From: an uncultured Bacteroidota bacterium
GTDB lineage: Bacteria; Bacteroidota; Bacteroidia; Flavobacteriales; Flavobacteriaceae
Assembly: GCA_902613595.1 (NCBI GenBank)
Contig: CACMHY010000001.1
Coordinates: 434,001-498,000, forward strand
Direction: 5' to 3'
DNA length: 64,000 bases
Shown: one piece after another, positions 1-9,615 of the stretch
How positions within the stretch are numbered: the stretch's first letter is position 1
How the letters are laid out: each line of letters opens with the position of its first letter
Notes under the pieces: model-generated
Databases searched by the model: none
What the model was told of the DNA's origin: nothing
The model's input: the letters and a program-made list of their open reading frames with translations, nothing else
Program-made: the position numbers and the translations under genes

Positions 1-398
1 ATGCCCTTCGACGCCCTGACTTATTTTCTTCTGCTGCCCCTTTGAGTGCTTCTTTAGGGCCACAGAGTGTTGAGCAAATGGACGATTATTCTTATCAAAT
101 CTATTGGGGATATAGCAAATCAAATTTTAATAAAAGTGATTTTGAAAAATTTAAGAAAAAAAATAATCCACTTTATCTAATTGATCAAATTGACCAAAAA
201 ACACTGAATTCGGTTAGATGGTATATAGATTGTGGAGATGACGATTATTTATATAAAAATAATGTTTTAATGCACATCAAAATGCGTGAAAAAGGCGTCC
301 GTCACGAATTTCGTATAAGAGACGGTGACCATAATTGGGATTATTGGCGTTCTGCACTTCCATCTGTTCTAGAATTTGTTTCTCAAAGATTCCACTAA
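1..398 (+). CDS. Esterase (PF00756-like alpha/beta hydrolase), 3' part
   Basis: The reading frame is open from base 3 with no stop before it, so the gene starts outside the window and the TTG at 42 is not its start. The first codons give ALRRPDLFSSAAPLSAS, which in esterase D type hydrolases lies just after the nucleophile elbow (GxSxGG), here missing. The motif DCGDDDYLY fits the catalytic Asp region and GDHNWDYW holds the expected catalytic His. The family hydrolyses carboxylic esters, for example acetyl or feruloyl groups on polysaccharides; the substrate cannot be told from this part. It precedes a CotH-like gene on the same strand by 43 bases. The family call is fairly safe; the N-terminus, and so the location, is unknown. 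Confidence 0.8.
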   Translation, partial: ALRRPDLFSSAAPLSASLGPQSVEQMDDYSYQIYWGYSKSNFNKSDFEKFKKKNNPLYLIDQIDQKTLNSVRWYIDCGDDDYLYKNNVLMHIKMREKGVRHEFRIRDGDHNWDYWRSALPSVLEFVSQRFH

Positions 399-441
399 AA
401 AATTTATTCATTAAATTAGCATATAACCAAATTCCAATTTA

Positions 442-1806
442 ATGAGATACATTTCTACCTCACTTATTTTAATTTTTCTGATACGTTGTAGTTCTTGGGA
501 TGAAGACAATCAAAACACTCAATTTCTTAATGATTTCATTGAAGAGGAGACCTCGGTAGAGAAGACTCCTTTAAAGTTGATAAAAATTAATACATATGGT
601 AAAGAGATTGTTGATGAGCCTAAAATCAGTGGCTTCTTTCAAATTTTTCAGGGTAACGATTTAATTGAAGAACATAACATAGGAATTGAAATAAGAGGCT
701 CATCCTCGCAATATTTTCCAAAAAAATCCTATGGCTTTGAAACATGGGACGAATCTGGTGAAGATTTAGATGTTTCATTAGCTGGTTATCCAGAAGAAGA
801 GGATTGGATTCTTTATGGGCCATTTAGCGATAAATCATTGATTAGAAATGTTTTGATTTATAGACTTTCAAATGTCATAGGGAGATACGCTACAAAAACA
901 AGTTTTTACAACCTACAGATTAATGATGAATTTCTAGGTTTATATGTTCTGATGGAAAAAATTAAAAGAGATAAAAACAGAGTTGATATTAGCAAAAATA
1001 GATCAGATGATATAAGCGGTGGATATATTATTAAAATTGATAAAATAACAGGAGATGGAGATACTTTAAATGAGGATATAGCTTTTATGTCGGAATATAC
1101 CAAAGATGGCGTAAAGGGGATTAATAAAAATGTTCATTTTTTATATGAATATCCAAAAAATAGAGATATATCCGATGAACAAAAAAATTATATTCAAGGT
1201 TACATGAGAGGCTTTGAAGATGCCATGGCTTCAGAAAACTTCACTAGCGAGTCTGAAGGCTATAAAAAATACATTGATGTTGATAGTTTTATCGATTTTT
1301 TTATTTTGAATGAGATTACAAGAAATGTTGATGCTTACAGAATTAGTACTTTTATGCATAAAGACATAAATGACAAATTAAAAATGGGTCCTATTTGGGA
1401 CTTTAATATCGCGTTTGGTAATGCAGATTATTGTGAAGGTGGATTAACTAATGGTTGGGCGTATCAATTTAATGAGGCCTGCCCTGCAGATGGGATGCTT
1501 GTTCCTTTTTGGTGGGATAGATTAATGCAAGACCCGTACTTTACCAATGCCCTTGTGGAAAGATGGACGTCTTTAAGATTAAATGAATTATCTGATATAA
1601 ATATAATGGGTATTGTTGATGAACTAGTTGGTGAGTTAGAAGATAGCGATGCAATAACTCAGAATTTTGGCAAATGGTTAATATTGGGCACCTACATTTG
1701 GCCAAATAATTTTATTGGTAATAGACATTCAGAAGAAATTACGTACCTAAAAGAATGGATTGAAGCTAGGCTGTCTTGGATGGATCAAGAAATAACAAAA
1801 TTTTAG
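442..1806 (+). CDS. CotH kinase family lipoprotein
   Basis: A 454-residue protein with a lipoprotein-type signal (cysteine at residue 16, followed by SSWDEDN). The core matches the CotH family (PF08757): IRGSSSQYFPKKSYGFE near residue 85, MEKIKRDKNRVDI near 172 and GPIWDFNIAFGN near 313. CotH proteins have an atypical kinase-like fold; some phosphorylate spore coat proteins. In Bacteroidota they are common surface lipoproteins of unknown substrate, often next to polysaccharide or adhesin genes. The TIM-barrel gene follows after 10 bases, so the two are probably co-transcribed. Kinase activity here is inferred from the family only. Confidence 0.85.
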   Translation: MRYISTSLILIFLIRCSSWDEDNQNTQFLNDFIEEETSVEKTPLKLIKINTYGKEIVDEPKISGFFQIFQGNDLIEEHNIGIEIRGSSSQYFPKKSYGFETWDESGEDLDVSLAGYPEEEDWILYGPFSDKSLIRNVLIYRLSNVIGRYATKTSFYNLQINDEFLGLYVLMEKIKRDKNRVDISKNRSDDISGGYIIKIDKITGDGDTLNEDIAFMSEYTKDGVKGINKNVHFLYEYPKNRDISDEQKNYIQGYMRGFEDAMASENFTSESEGYKKYIDVDSFIDFFILNEITRNVDAYRISTFMHKDINDKLKMGPIWDFNIAFGNADYCEGGLTNGWAYQFNEACPADGMLVPFWWDRLMQDPYFTNALVERWTSLRLNELSDINIMGIVDELVGELEDSDAITQNFGKWLILGTYIWPNNFIGNRHSEEITYLKEWIEARLSWMDQEITKF

Positions 1807-1816
1807 TAAACTAAAA

Positions 1817-2737
1817 GTGAAAAGGAGAAGTTTTTTAAATAGTGGGGCCTTGGGAATACTTGGAATTTCATCCTTTAACTTTAATAATTCGCCTTACAAA
1901 AACCTTGACCATGTAAAAATTTCTTTGACACCTTGGTCAATAATACGCTCAGGATACGAGAGTAATGACCCTCTTGATATAAAATTACTTGAATTTCCTG
2001 GTGTGGCCAAGTCTTTAGGGTTTGACTATATCGATCTTGAGATGGGTCATTTCCCAACTAAATTAAAAACAAGTTATATCAATAAATTGAATAAATCAAT
2101 CGATTTGGCTAGAGTAAAAAGTGCTGTTATGCTAACTGGCGGAAGTGGTGATATTGGGGATAAAGACTTATCAAAACGTAAAAAGGCACTTGAAATTTAC
2201 AAATATTGGATCGATGTTGCTGCAGATTTGAATTGTAGAGCTGTTCGTAACGTTTGTGGTGAGTATATAACCATATCGCATGACGAAAAACTAAAATATG
2301 CAATAGAAGGTGTTGGGGAATTAGCAAATTATGCTAAATCAAAGGGTATAATTCTTTTGATTGAAAATCATAACGGTTATTCTTCCTATCCAATCTGGAT
2401 GATTTCTCTTATGGAAGGTATTAAAATTGACAACTTAGGAATATTAGGAGATTTCACAAATTGGACCCTTAAAAGAAATCCAGATATTTTCTATCCAGAC
2501 CCATACAAAGGATTTGAATTACTTAGTCCCTACATAATGGCGATTAGTGCAAAATCTGAAAAGTTTGATAGTGAGGGCAATGAAACTACGACGGATTACA
2601 AAAGAATGTTTAAAATCTTAAGTAAATCCCCTAATTTTATTTTTGCAGGCGTAGAGTTTTTTGGTAATGGAATTTCAAGAAATCGTGGTGCCCTTCTAAC
2701 CCGTAAACTTATTGAGAAAACATTAAAAAGCATTTAA
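1817..2737 (+). CDS. Exported sugar phosphate isomerase/epimerase-like TIM-barrel protein
   Basis: The start is a GTG; no ATG is available before the conserved part. The N-terminus KRRSFLNSGALGILG resembles a Tat signal, so a periplasmic location is likely. The body fits the xylose isomerase-like TIM barrel (AP endonuclease 2 family, PF01261): an early LEMGH strand, LLIENHNGYSSYP with the usual metal-binding Glu near residue 181, and a GDFTNW Asp strand near 213. Such proteins isomerise or hydrate sugars; relatives in Bacteroidota act in oxidative (3-keto) glycoside degradation. It follows the CotH gene by 10 bases and overlaps the convergent adhesin gene by 4 bases. The exact reaction is unknown. 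Confidence 0.75.
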   Translation: MKRRSFLNSGALGILGISSFNFNNSPYKNLDHVKISLTPWSIIRSGYESNDPLDIKLLEFPGVAKSLGFDYIDLEMGHFPTKLKTSYINKLNKSIDLARVKSAVMLTGGSGDIGDKDLSKRKKALEIYKYWIDVAADLNCRAVRNVCGEYITISHDEKLKYAIEGVGELANYAKSKGIILLIENHNGYSSYPIWMISLMEGIKIDNLGILGDFTNWTLKRNPDIFYPDPYKGFELLSPYIMAISAKSEKFDSEGNETTTDYKRMFKILSKSPNFIFAGVEFFGNGISRNRGALLTRKLIEKTLKSI

Positions 2738-5700
2738 CGAGTTAGATAAATCCATCCCCTTTTATCAATTAATCCATCATTCTCTAAATCTAAAGAGTAA
2801 AAATAACTTCCCTCAGGAACCTGCTGATCTTGATCTGATGGCCAAGTATTTTGATAATTCATTTTATTATAAATCATAACCCCAGATCTAGAATAAATTA
2901 CAAGTGAATTATTAGGGTAATTTATTATTTTGACAATGTTAAATACATCATTTATACCGTCTCCATTATCTGAAATAAACTCACTTACCAAAAATTCATC
3001 GAAATTGTATGAATTTGGATCAATGATATCTGGAACTTCATCATTATCTATATCAGGGTCTTGGCAATCTGGAATTCCGTCACCGTCAAAATCAGGACTT
3101 AAAGAATTTTCGTCTTTAGGATCTGAACCGCATTCTATCTCATGTAAATCGGTCTGGCCGTCATTATCATCATCAATATCACACAAATCACCAAATTTAT
3201 CTTTATCATAATTTTCTTGTAATAAATTAGGCTCTTTAGGACAATTGTCACATAAATCTCCCACTCCATCTTGATCAATGTCTAATTGATCCGCGTTTGA
3301 AATATTGGGACAATTATCATTTACTATTAGATTATAATCTGTGGAGTAAAATATTCCATCTCCATCTTCATCAAGATTTGGAAATTCATTTACATCTAAT
3401 TTATCGGTATTGAAAAAAGATTCTATATCATCATTATAACCATCTCCATCGTCATCATCATCTAAACAATCTGGAATACCGTCACTATCTGTATCAAGCG
3501 GTATTTCCCTATAATCAAGTGGATCTGTTCCACAAATAATTTCATTTTCATCACTTTGTCCGTCATTGTCGTCATCATCGTCAAAATAATCTATGACTAG
3601 ATCCAGATCTGTATCAATGGGAAAATCATCTTCATCAAGGCTATTTGTTCCAACATCATCCTCTAATTCATCTGAAAAACCATCATTGTCGTCGTCATCA
3701 TCCGAGTTATTACCAATTCCGTCATTGTCTGTATCAGTCCATTCATTAGGATCAAATGGAAATGCATCTATCTTATCATCGAACCCATCTCCGTCTGTAT
3801 CAATTGTTGGGGAAGCAGATTCACCTGGAGGATTAGTTGAATTACCGCAGACATTTAAATTATCTGAAACAAAAATATTTACCGTAGCTGAAGCTTTATT
3901 TCCAGATGTATCAGTTACAGAGAAAATAATTTCTTTAAGTCCTAAATTATCACATAAAGGCTTTAAGGGCCTTTGTTTTTTTCGGATACTTTTTGAAGTT
4001 AGTGCTTTATATTGTTTTTGCCGGATTTCTTCCAAAAGGGGTTGGTTTTCAGAAATTACCAATCCAGAGGTTTTAAATTTGAGACCATAGAATTGTATAT
4101 TACAATTGTCAGTACTTCCATTATCAATTAGCTCATAAGGAATATTTAGATCACCCTGGGAATCCAAGGAAACGACTAAGTCCCTTGCTCTAACAACTGG
4201 AGGCTCATTATCAAGAACTGTTACACTTTGAATTTCAGAAGAAGAATTTCCATTAATATCTGTAACACTGTATGTCACAAATGTCGTACCAAGAGGAAAC
4301 TGCAAGGGTGCATCATTTGATGAGTTAAATATTCCACAATCATCATTAATTAGAATTGATCCTAAATTAACATTTGTTGCAAAACAAGAACCCACATCAG
4401 AATTAACAGTTATGTTATCACTTTGAATATTTATAGTGGGTTGTGTAGTATCATTGAATGTAACAAGCTGAGTAGCAGTGACAGTATTTCCAAATGTGTC
4501 ACTCGCCGTCCATGTAATTGTGGTTGTTCCTGTTGGAAAGGAATCAGGCGCATCATTTGAAAAAGTAAATGAACAGTTGTCATTAACTGTTGGTATTCCA
4601 AGAATTATAACACAAGAATTTGATGTTATGTTTGGTGGAGGTGTGATACTAGGTGAAATGTTATCTTCAACTGTGACGCGCTGAAAGGAAACTGAAGTAT
4701 TACTTGCTAAGTCTGAGACACTCCAAGTAACGGTTGTTGTTCCAATAGGATATATATTTGGGGCATTATTAGACACACTGCCAACTGTACAATTATCAGA
4801 AGTAGTTGGATTACCTAAAATAACTCCTGTTGCTTCACACGAATTTATATCTGTAGTAACTACAACATCTGCTGGAGGTGTAATTAGTGGTATAATTGTA
4901 TCAGATACAGTAACCAATTGAGTTGCAGATACAGTATTTCCTGAGGAATCAGTAACTGACCAAATAACAGGGGTTATTCCAATAGGAAATGTTAATGGAG
5001 CATTATTTGTTGGTGTAACAACCCCACAATTGTCTGTTGCAGACGCTACACCAATAGTTAATGAGCAATTTGCTGAAATAATATCTGCGGGGATTGTTAA
5101 AGTTGGACTTTCAACATCAAAAACTGTAATTGTTTGTGATACAGTAGTGGTGTTGCTTGCATTGTCTGTAACTGTCCAAGTGAGGATATTTATTCCTTTA
5201 TTGAAGGTCAATGAGGGCTTATCATTTTCTACCAAAATAATTGAACAATTGTCAGAAGTTGTTGGTGTTCCTACATCAGATTGTGAAAGAACAACTTCAC
5301 ATAATCCTGGATCTGTATTAACTGATATATTAATTGGTGGTGTAACAGTTGGTGGTATGATATCGCTAGGAACTACTGAAATATTTTGTGTTAATCCTAC
5401 AATATTTCCATCTGTTAAAGTTGTGGAAATAGTTACAGAAAAATTTCTAGTAATATTACTTGGTGAATAAAGTTTAGTGAAAGAGAAAGTTGAAGTTGAC
5501 AATCCACTTGATCCAAAATCACCATTGCCAAAATCAAAATCCCAAGATGCTGCTGGAGCCGGTATTGCGTTTACTATTATATCTTCTAAACCCCAATTAT
5601 CCCACACATCACCGTCATTATCAGGCTGATACCACCTAAAAATTGTTGAAGAGGTTTGGGCTGCTGTAGGAATAGCAATATCATTTTCATACCAATCGTA

Positions 5701-6219
5701 CCAAGGAGCACTGTATCCGCTTGCTGTATCCCAATCAGTAAAAATATCTTCCCAGCTGTTGCCCCCGTCAATAGAGAATTGTAAGTAAACTTCTTCATCT
5801 ACTTTTTCTCCGTCTTCGCAACCAGGCCATGGATCATCAGCTCCATACCTAATTAAAAATTCTAGACTACCTCCATATGAAACATCAACTGGATTAGTTT
5901 GAACAAATCTTTTCCCATTATTGGGACCTCCATTTTGAAGTATTGTAGCCCAAAAATAATTCGTGTTTGATGGTGTATTACCTCTTGCTGGATTACACGG
6001 TTGTCCAACAGTGTATGGAGATGACGACCAACCGGTGGGTAGATTTCCATCATTAAAATCAAATTCAGTAACACTATTTTCACTTGGTATATAAACAACA
6101 TTAAAGTTAATTAGAGTTCCACTGCAAGAGGTAGAGGAAACTGTGGTTGAAAATTGAACTTCTTGAGCTAGACTCGAAAAACAAATAAGAAGTAATATGA
6201 ATAAATTACTGTACTTCAA
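2734..6219 (-). CDS. Secreted HYR/TSP3 repeat adhesin with type IX (type B) sorting domain
   Basis: A 1161-residue protein with a signal peptide (cleavage near LAQ, residue 19). After an N-terminal globular region (jelly-roll-like, about 40-215) come a PKD-like stretch (about 225-285), five recognisable HYR repeats (about 290-690, each with a DNC motif and a WxVxDxxxN strand), and a sixth HYR-like unit carrying a basic insertion. A calcium-binding thrombospondin type 3 region with many DxDxDG loops follows (about 810-1075). The last 80 residues (SDNGDGINDVFNI to GWIYLTR) are a CHU_C / T9SS type B sorting domain. The product is expected on the cell surface as a large calcium-stiffened adhesin. 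A small gene overlaps its start by 14 bases on the same strand. Confidence 0.88.
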   Translation of the reverse strand: MKYSNLFILLLICFSSLAQEVQFSTTVSSTSCSGTLINFNVVYIPSENSVTEFDFNDGNLPTGWSSSPYTVGQPCNPARGNTPSNTNYFWATILQNGGPNNGKRFVQTNPVDVSYGGSLEFLIRYGADDPWPGCEDGEKVDEEVYLQFSIDGGNSWEDIFTDWDTASGYSAPWYDWYENDIAIPTAAQTSSTIFRWYQPDNDGDVWDNWGLEDIIVNAIPAPAASWDFDFGNGDFGSSGLSTSTFSFTKLYSPSNITRNFSVTISTTLTDGNIVGLTQNISVVPSDIIPPTVTPPINISVNTDPGLCEVVLSQSDVGTPTTSDNCSIILVENDKPSLTFNKGINILTWTVTDNASNTTTVSQTITVFDVESPTLTIPADIISANCSLTIGVASATDNCGVVTPTNNAPLTFPIGITPVIWSVTDSSGNTVSATQLVTVSDTIIPLITPPADVVVTTDINSCEATGVILGNPTTSDNCTVGSVSNNAPNIYPIGTTTVTWSVSDLASNTSVSFQRVTVEDNISPSITPPPNITSNSCVIILGIPTVNDNCSFTFSNDAPDSFPTGTTTITWTASDTFGNTVTATQLVTFNDTTQPTINIQSDNITVNSDVGSCFATNVNLGSILINDDCGIFNSSNDAPLQFPLGTTFVTYSVTDINGNSSSEIQSVTVLDNEPPVVRARDLVVSLDSQGDLNIPYELIDNGSTDNCNIQFYGLKFKTSGLVISENQPLLEEIRQKQYKALTSKSIRKKQRPLKPLCDNLGLKEIIFSVTDTSGNKASATVNIFVSDNLNVCGNSTNPPGESASPTIDTDGDGFDDKIDAFPFDPNEWTDTDNDGIGNNSDDDDDNDGFSDELEDDVGTNSLDEDDFPIDTDLDLVIDYFDDDDDNDGQSDENEIICGTDPLDYREIPLDTDSDGIPDCLDDDDDGDGYNDDIESFFNTDKLDVNEFPNLDEDGDGIFYSTDYNLIVNDNCPNISNADQLDIDQDGVGDLCDNCPKEPNLLQENYDKDKFGDLCDIDDDNDGQTDLHEIECGSDPKDENSLSPDFDGDGIPDCQDPDIDNDEVPDIIDPNSYNFDEFLVSEFISDNGDGINDVFNIVKIINYPNNSLVIYSRSGVMIYNKMNYQNTWPSDQDQQVPEGSYFYSLDLENDGLIDKRGWIYLTR

Positions 6220-6586
6220 TTACATCAATTTTTGATAAATCAAATTGAATTTTCGGCTCACTTTTACTTTTTATATTTTCGCTTTTAAAAATTCTTAATT
6301 TAATAGGATCATATTCGCACTTCCCTGTCTTTGTTTCAAACGGATCTAGCACAAAAGCTATTTTTTCTTCGAGATTTTCTTCAGAGCCTTTGAAAAAATT
6401 TATTACGTAAGTTTTATTCGTTAAATTTTTTACCCTCATTATATAATACTCGAAGGCAAAGCCATTCTTTCTATCGTCACAAAGCTGGGATTTAAAAGAA
6501 ATTTCTATTTTTTTATCTCCATAGTATGTTTTCCAATCATCTTGATAAAAATTTGAAAAACACAGAAAATAGATAATTAAAATCAT
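6206..6586 (-). CDS. Hypothetical small exported protein
   Basis: A 126-residue protein that I do not recognise. It begins with a short hydrophobic stretch (MILIIYFLCFSNFY) that could be a signal peptide, followed by a mainly beta-type sequence with two cysteines (DLCD-like and GKCEY) that could pair outside the cytoplasm. Its end overlaps the start of the downstream adhesin by 14 bases, so the two are probably translated from one transcript. A role tied to secretion or anchoring of the adhesin is only a guess from position. Codon use and base composition match the neighbours. Confidence 0.6.
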   Translation of the reverse strand: MILIIYFLCFSNFYQDDWKTYYGDKKIEISFKSQLCDDRKNGFAFEYYIMRVKNLTNKTYVINFFKGSEENLEEKIAFVLDPFETKTGKCEYDPIKLRIFKSENIKSKSEPKIQFDLSKIDVIEVQ

Positions 6587-6654
6587 TAGGATTAGATGAT
6601 TTTAATTATAAAATTAAAGATTTATTTATAATATTTATCTAGGTAAAACAAATT

Positions 6655-7317
6655 ATGTTTAAGTCAGTAATCTTTGACATGGATGGAGTAATAATTGATA
6701 GTGAACCTCTTCATAGAAAATCATACTATCTAATGTTTGAAGAACTAAATATAGAAGTAACTGAAGATTTATATGCCTCTTTTACAGGGATGGCGACAAT
6801 GCCTATATGCGAAAAAATTTGTGATTTTTTTTCGTTAAAACAATCACCTGAAATTTTAGTTGATACTAAGCGGAAATACTTTAGCGGGCTTTTTGAAGAA
6901 GGCTATAAGTTGCAGTTAATTAAAGGCGTATTAGAATTAATCAAACATTACTATGAAAATGGAATTACTTTAGTACTTGCGTCTTCAGCATCTATGGAAA
7001 ATATTGAGATGATTTTTAAAAAATTTGACCTCAATCAATATTTTCAGGCTAAAATAAGTGGCGCTGAACTAAAAGAATCGAAACCAAATCCTGAAATTTT
7101 TATAAAAGCGACAAAACTTACTGGAAATTTAAAAGAAGATTGTATGGTAATAGAGGATGCCACCAATGGTATAAGAGCCGCCAAGTCGGCAGGACTTTTT
7201 TGTGTAGCTTATAATGGTGAGGGTTCCTATAATCAAGACTATAGTAAAGCAGACCTTATAATTAATAACTTTAAAAATATCTACATTGAAAAGTTAAAAA
7301 TTATAAAGAATAATTAA
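6655..7317 (+). CDS. HAD-superfamily hydrolase (beta-phosphoglucomutase / phosphatase type)
   Basis: A 220-residue cytoplasmic protein of HAD subfamily IA. All four motifs are visible: FDMDGVIID with nucleophile Asp8 and acid/base Asp10, the Ser of LASSAS, the Lys of SKPNPEIF, and VIEDATNGIRAA for magnesium. The alpha-helical cap between motifs I and II is of the beta-phosphoglucomutase type. Members are sugar-phosphate mutases or phosphatases; the substrate cannot be fixed here. It converges with the TonB receptor and overlaps it by 4 bases. It stands alone on its strand. Confidence 0.9.
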   Translation: MFKSVIFDMDGVIIDSEPLHRKSYYLMFEELNIEVTEDLYASFTGMATMPICEKICDFFSLKQSPEILVDTKRKYFSGLFEEGYKLQLIKGVLELIKHYYENGITLVLASSASMENIEMIFKKFDLNQYFQAKISGAELKESKPNPEIFIKATKLTGNLKEDCMVIEDATNGIRAAKSAGLFCVAYNGEGSYNQDYSKADLIINNFKNIYIEKLKIIKNN

Positions 7318-9560
7318 TTGTACTTCCATCTTAAACCCAAAAAAAACCTTATCCCTTGATTAGATGCAAATACATATGAAGGGTCAAATGTCAATGAGTA
7401 GGGGTTATTTTGAGTTGGTACAACATTGCCGGTCTCATCAAAAACTACTAGCCTATCAAAAGGATCGAAAGATCTCGCAATACTGTTTTCAGGAGGTAAA
7501 AAATTTAGTAGGTTTTTTACACCACCATATGATTCAAATACATTATTCCATGATTTAGTTAATTGAGCATTTATAATATGAAATGTTTTTGAAAAAGAGG
7601 GTCTAGGATCAAGATCTCCGAGTAATGGTAGTTTTAATGGTCCTGTGGTATTACTTGTAATATCTAAAATGATTCCAGAGTTAATCCATTTTTTTTCTAT
7701 TTTCAATACACCTTGGTATCTTTCTGTTAAAAAAGGAGTTGATTTAAAATTTTCTTCTTTTATAAATGAATCAATAAAAGTAGTTCCTAAATTTAAGCGA
7801 ATTCCATTTTGAATTAATAAATTTAGATTTAGTGAAGCACCTTGATTGGTTGAAGTTCCAACTAGATTACTATAAATAATTTTGGTAGGATCTAAATCAT
7901 ATTTTGGAATTATCTTATTAGAAAATTTTGTATAGAAAATACTGAAATCTATATCCAATAATGCCCCTTGTTTGAAGTATAATTTTTTTAATACGTTAGC
8001 ATTAAAATTCCATGATCTTTCAGGGTTCAATTCCTCTAAAAAAACAACGTCCCTTGCACCAGTAAGTGCTGCATGATCTTCAGTAAAGATCTGAGCGACA
8101 CGATAACCTGATCCAAAACTCAATCTTAAAATTGTGCTTTTATCAATATTATTCAATTTATAATTTATCCTAGGGGTTACTATATCCCCATGCAATGAAT
8201 TATAATCATATCGTAATCCAAAAAGAAGAGATTGATACTCATTAAATTTAAGTTCATCCTGAAAAAAAATACCTGGTAAATGGGTATTTGATGGTAGATT
8301 TGAAAATAATTTTTCATTGTAGGTTGCCGTAGTATCATCATCATAAAAGGTATATCTGTAAGCTAATCCAACTAGAAGATTATGCTTTTTAAAACTGTTC
8401 GTCCAAATAAATTGTCCAAAACCAACAGTCTGATTGGCATTGAAATAATTTAATCCGTATACTGAATTTTGATAATGGTCATTAAAACTAAAATATAAAC
8501 TGAGATTCTTATTAATAAGATAATTCCCAAATATTTCAAACCTTGAGGTATAGATACTTTCACCATAAATTTGATCTTTTCCTCTATCTGCTTTGGTCCA
8601 ATTCATTTGACCTCCCCAACGGTCTTCATAAACATATCTGGTAGCTAAAGAAAACTTATTACCAAAAGATAATTTATTGAAAATCGAAATTCTATCTTGA
8701 ATTGTTAGATCCGTGAATCCGTCTTGATTATTATCAATAGGATTTGAGTAATTAAAATAATTTATTCCAAGTAATCCAAAATTTTTATTTGAAAGGCTAT
8801 ACTTATATCCTATATCTGTATTTATTTCCCCCCATCCTGAAACAAAGGAGTCTAAGGAAAGGTTATTAGTATTTTCAGGAATGCTAGTTATTAAATTAAT
8901 TAAACCCCCAATGGCTTCAGAACCATAAAGAGCAGAAGCTGGACCCTTGACAACCTCAACACGATCAATTAATGATCTTGGAATACCTGATAATCCATAT
9001 ACTGTTGAAAGGCCACTTACTATGGGAAGACCATCAATTAAAACCATAGTATAACTACCTTCCTGACCATTTATGTGAATGTCCCCTGTATTACATATAT
9101 TACAATTCAATTGAGGTCTAATACCATTAATATTTTCAAGAGATTCAAAAATTGAAGCTGTAGGATTTGCCTTAAAAAAAGATTGGCTATAAACCTCCAC
9201 TGGAGTTGGACTATCTAACTTAGATACTGGTTTTAATGTTGACGAGACAACAACTTCCTCAAGAGTCTCGTCAGGCAAAAGTTCAATGATCCCAATATCA
9301 AGATTATCTGGAGAAATAATTTTAATCACAGGCTTATATCCAACAAATGAAAAAATCAGTTTTTGACTTTCACTTATATATGAAGTTATTACAAATTGTC
9401 CATCATCATTGGTAATTGTCCCAATGTTAGATTCTTTTAAAAAAATATTAACACCTTTGAGGGGCTTTCCATCAGAAACTACAGAACCTACTAATGAAAA
9501 TTCCTGAGCAAATATTAGACCACCAGCAAAAAGAAAAAAAATAAAAAATCGAATTAACAT
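7314..9560 (-). CDS. TonB-dependent receptor, probable metal uptake
   Basis: The start is placed at the ATG at 9560 (MLIRFFIFFLFAGG, a clean signal peptide ending FAQ), not at the upstream in-frame codon, which would add 17 residues before the signal. Domains in order: carboxypeptidase-regulatory-like domain (GKPLKGVNIFLKES), TonB plug with a Cys pair (NCNICNTGDIHING) and IDRVEVVKGPASALYG, then a 22-strand type barrel ending with an aromatic-rich strand (FFLGLRWKYN). Such receptors bring metal chelates, haem or cofactors through the outer membrane. It is divergent from a DtxR/MntR-type regulator 55 bases away, which points to iron or manganese. The ligand is inferred from context only. Confidence 0.88.
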   Translation of the reverse strand: MLIRFFIFFLFAGGLIFAQEFSLVGSVVSDGKPLKGVNIFLKESNIGTITNDDGQFVITSYISESQKLIFSFVGYKPVIKIISPDNLDIGIIELLPDETLEEVVVSSTLKPVSKLDSPTPVEVYSQSFFKANPTASIFESLENINGIRPQLNCNICNTGDIHINGQEGSYTMVLIDGLPIVSGLSTVYGLSGIPRSLIDRVEVVKGPASALYGSEAIGGLINLITSIPENTNNLSLDSFVSGWGEINTDIGYKYSLSNKNFGLLGINYFNYSNPIDNNQDGFTDLTIQDRISIFNKLSFGNKFSLATRYVYEDRWGGQMNWTKADRGKDQIYGESIYTSRFEIFGNYLINKNLSLYFSFNDHYQNSVYGLNYFNANQTVGFGQFIWTNSFKKHNLLVGLAYRYTFYDDDTTATYNEKLFSNLPSNTHLPGIFFQDELKFNEYQSLLFGLRYDYNSLHGDIVTPRINYKLNNIDKSTILRLSFGSGYRVAQIFTEDHAALTGARDVVFLEELNPERSWNFNANVLKKLYFKQGALLDIDFSIFYTKFSNKIIPKYDLDPTKIIYSNLVGTSTNQGASLNLNLLIQNGIRLNLGTTFIDSFIKEENFKSTPFLTERYQGVLKIEKKWINSGIILDITSNTTGPLKLPLLGDLDPRPSFSKTFHIINAQLTKSWNNVFESYGGVKNLLNFLPPENSIARSFDPFDRLVVFDETGNVVPTQNNPYSLTFDPSYVFASNQGIRFFLGLRWKYN

Positions 9561-9577
9561 TAAATTTAAGTGAGTTG

Positions 9578-9608
9578 TAAAATTAATTAATAGTTTTGCA
9601 CTACAAAA
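9578..9608 (-). promoter_or_regulatory. Predicted promoter of the TonB receptor gene (9560)
   Basis: On the minus strand TTTTG (9608-9604) is followed after 18 bases by TAATTTTA (9585-9578), one base off the Bacteroidota -7 box TAnnTTTG. The same 55-base gap holds TAGTTTTG on the plus strand (9591-9598), a possible -7 box for the regulator. The two predicted promoters overlap, as expected if the DtxR-type protein binds here and controls both genes. No clear operator palindrome could be fixed. Confidence 0.35.
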
Positions 9609-9615
9609 CAATTTT

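Noticed and set aside
42-398. TTG at 42 as the start of a short 118-residue gene
   Set aside because: The frame is open to the window edge and the upstream codons continue the esterase sequence, so it is a truncated gene.
3000-3800. Regularly spaced Asp-rich repeats that could suggest a CRISPR or DNA repeat array
   Set aside because: The units are degenerate and encode calcium-binding TSP3 loops; no identical spaced repeats are present.
3593-4090. Open frames antisense to the TSP3 region of the adhesin
   Set aside because: Asp codons read backwards give Ser- and Ile-rich frames without stops. No domain or signal is seen.
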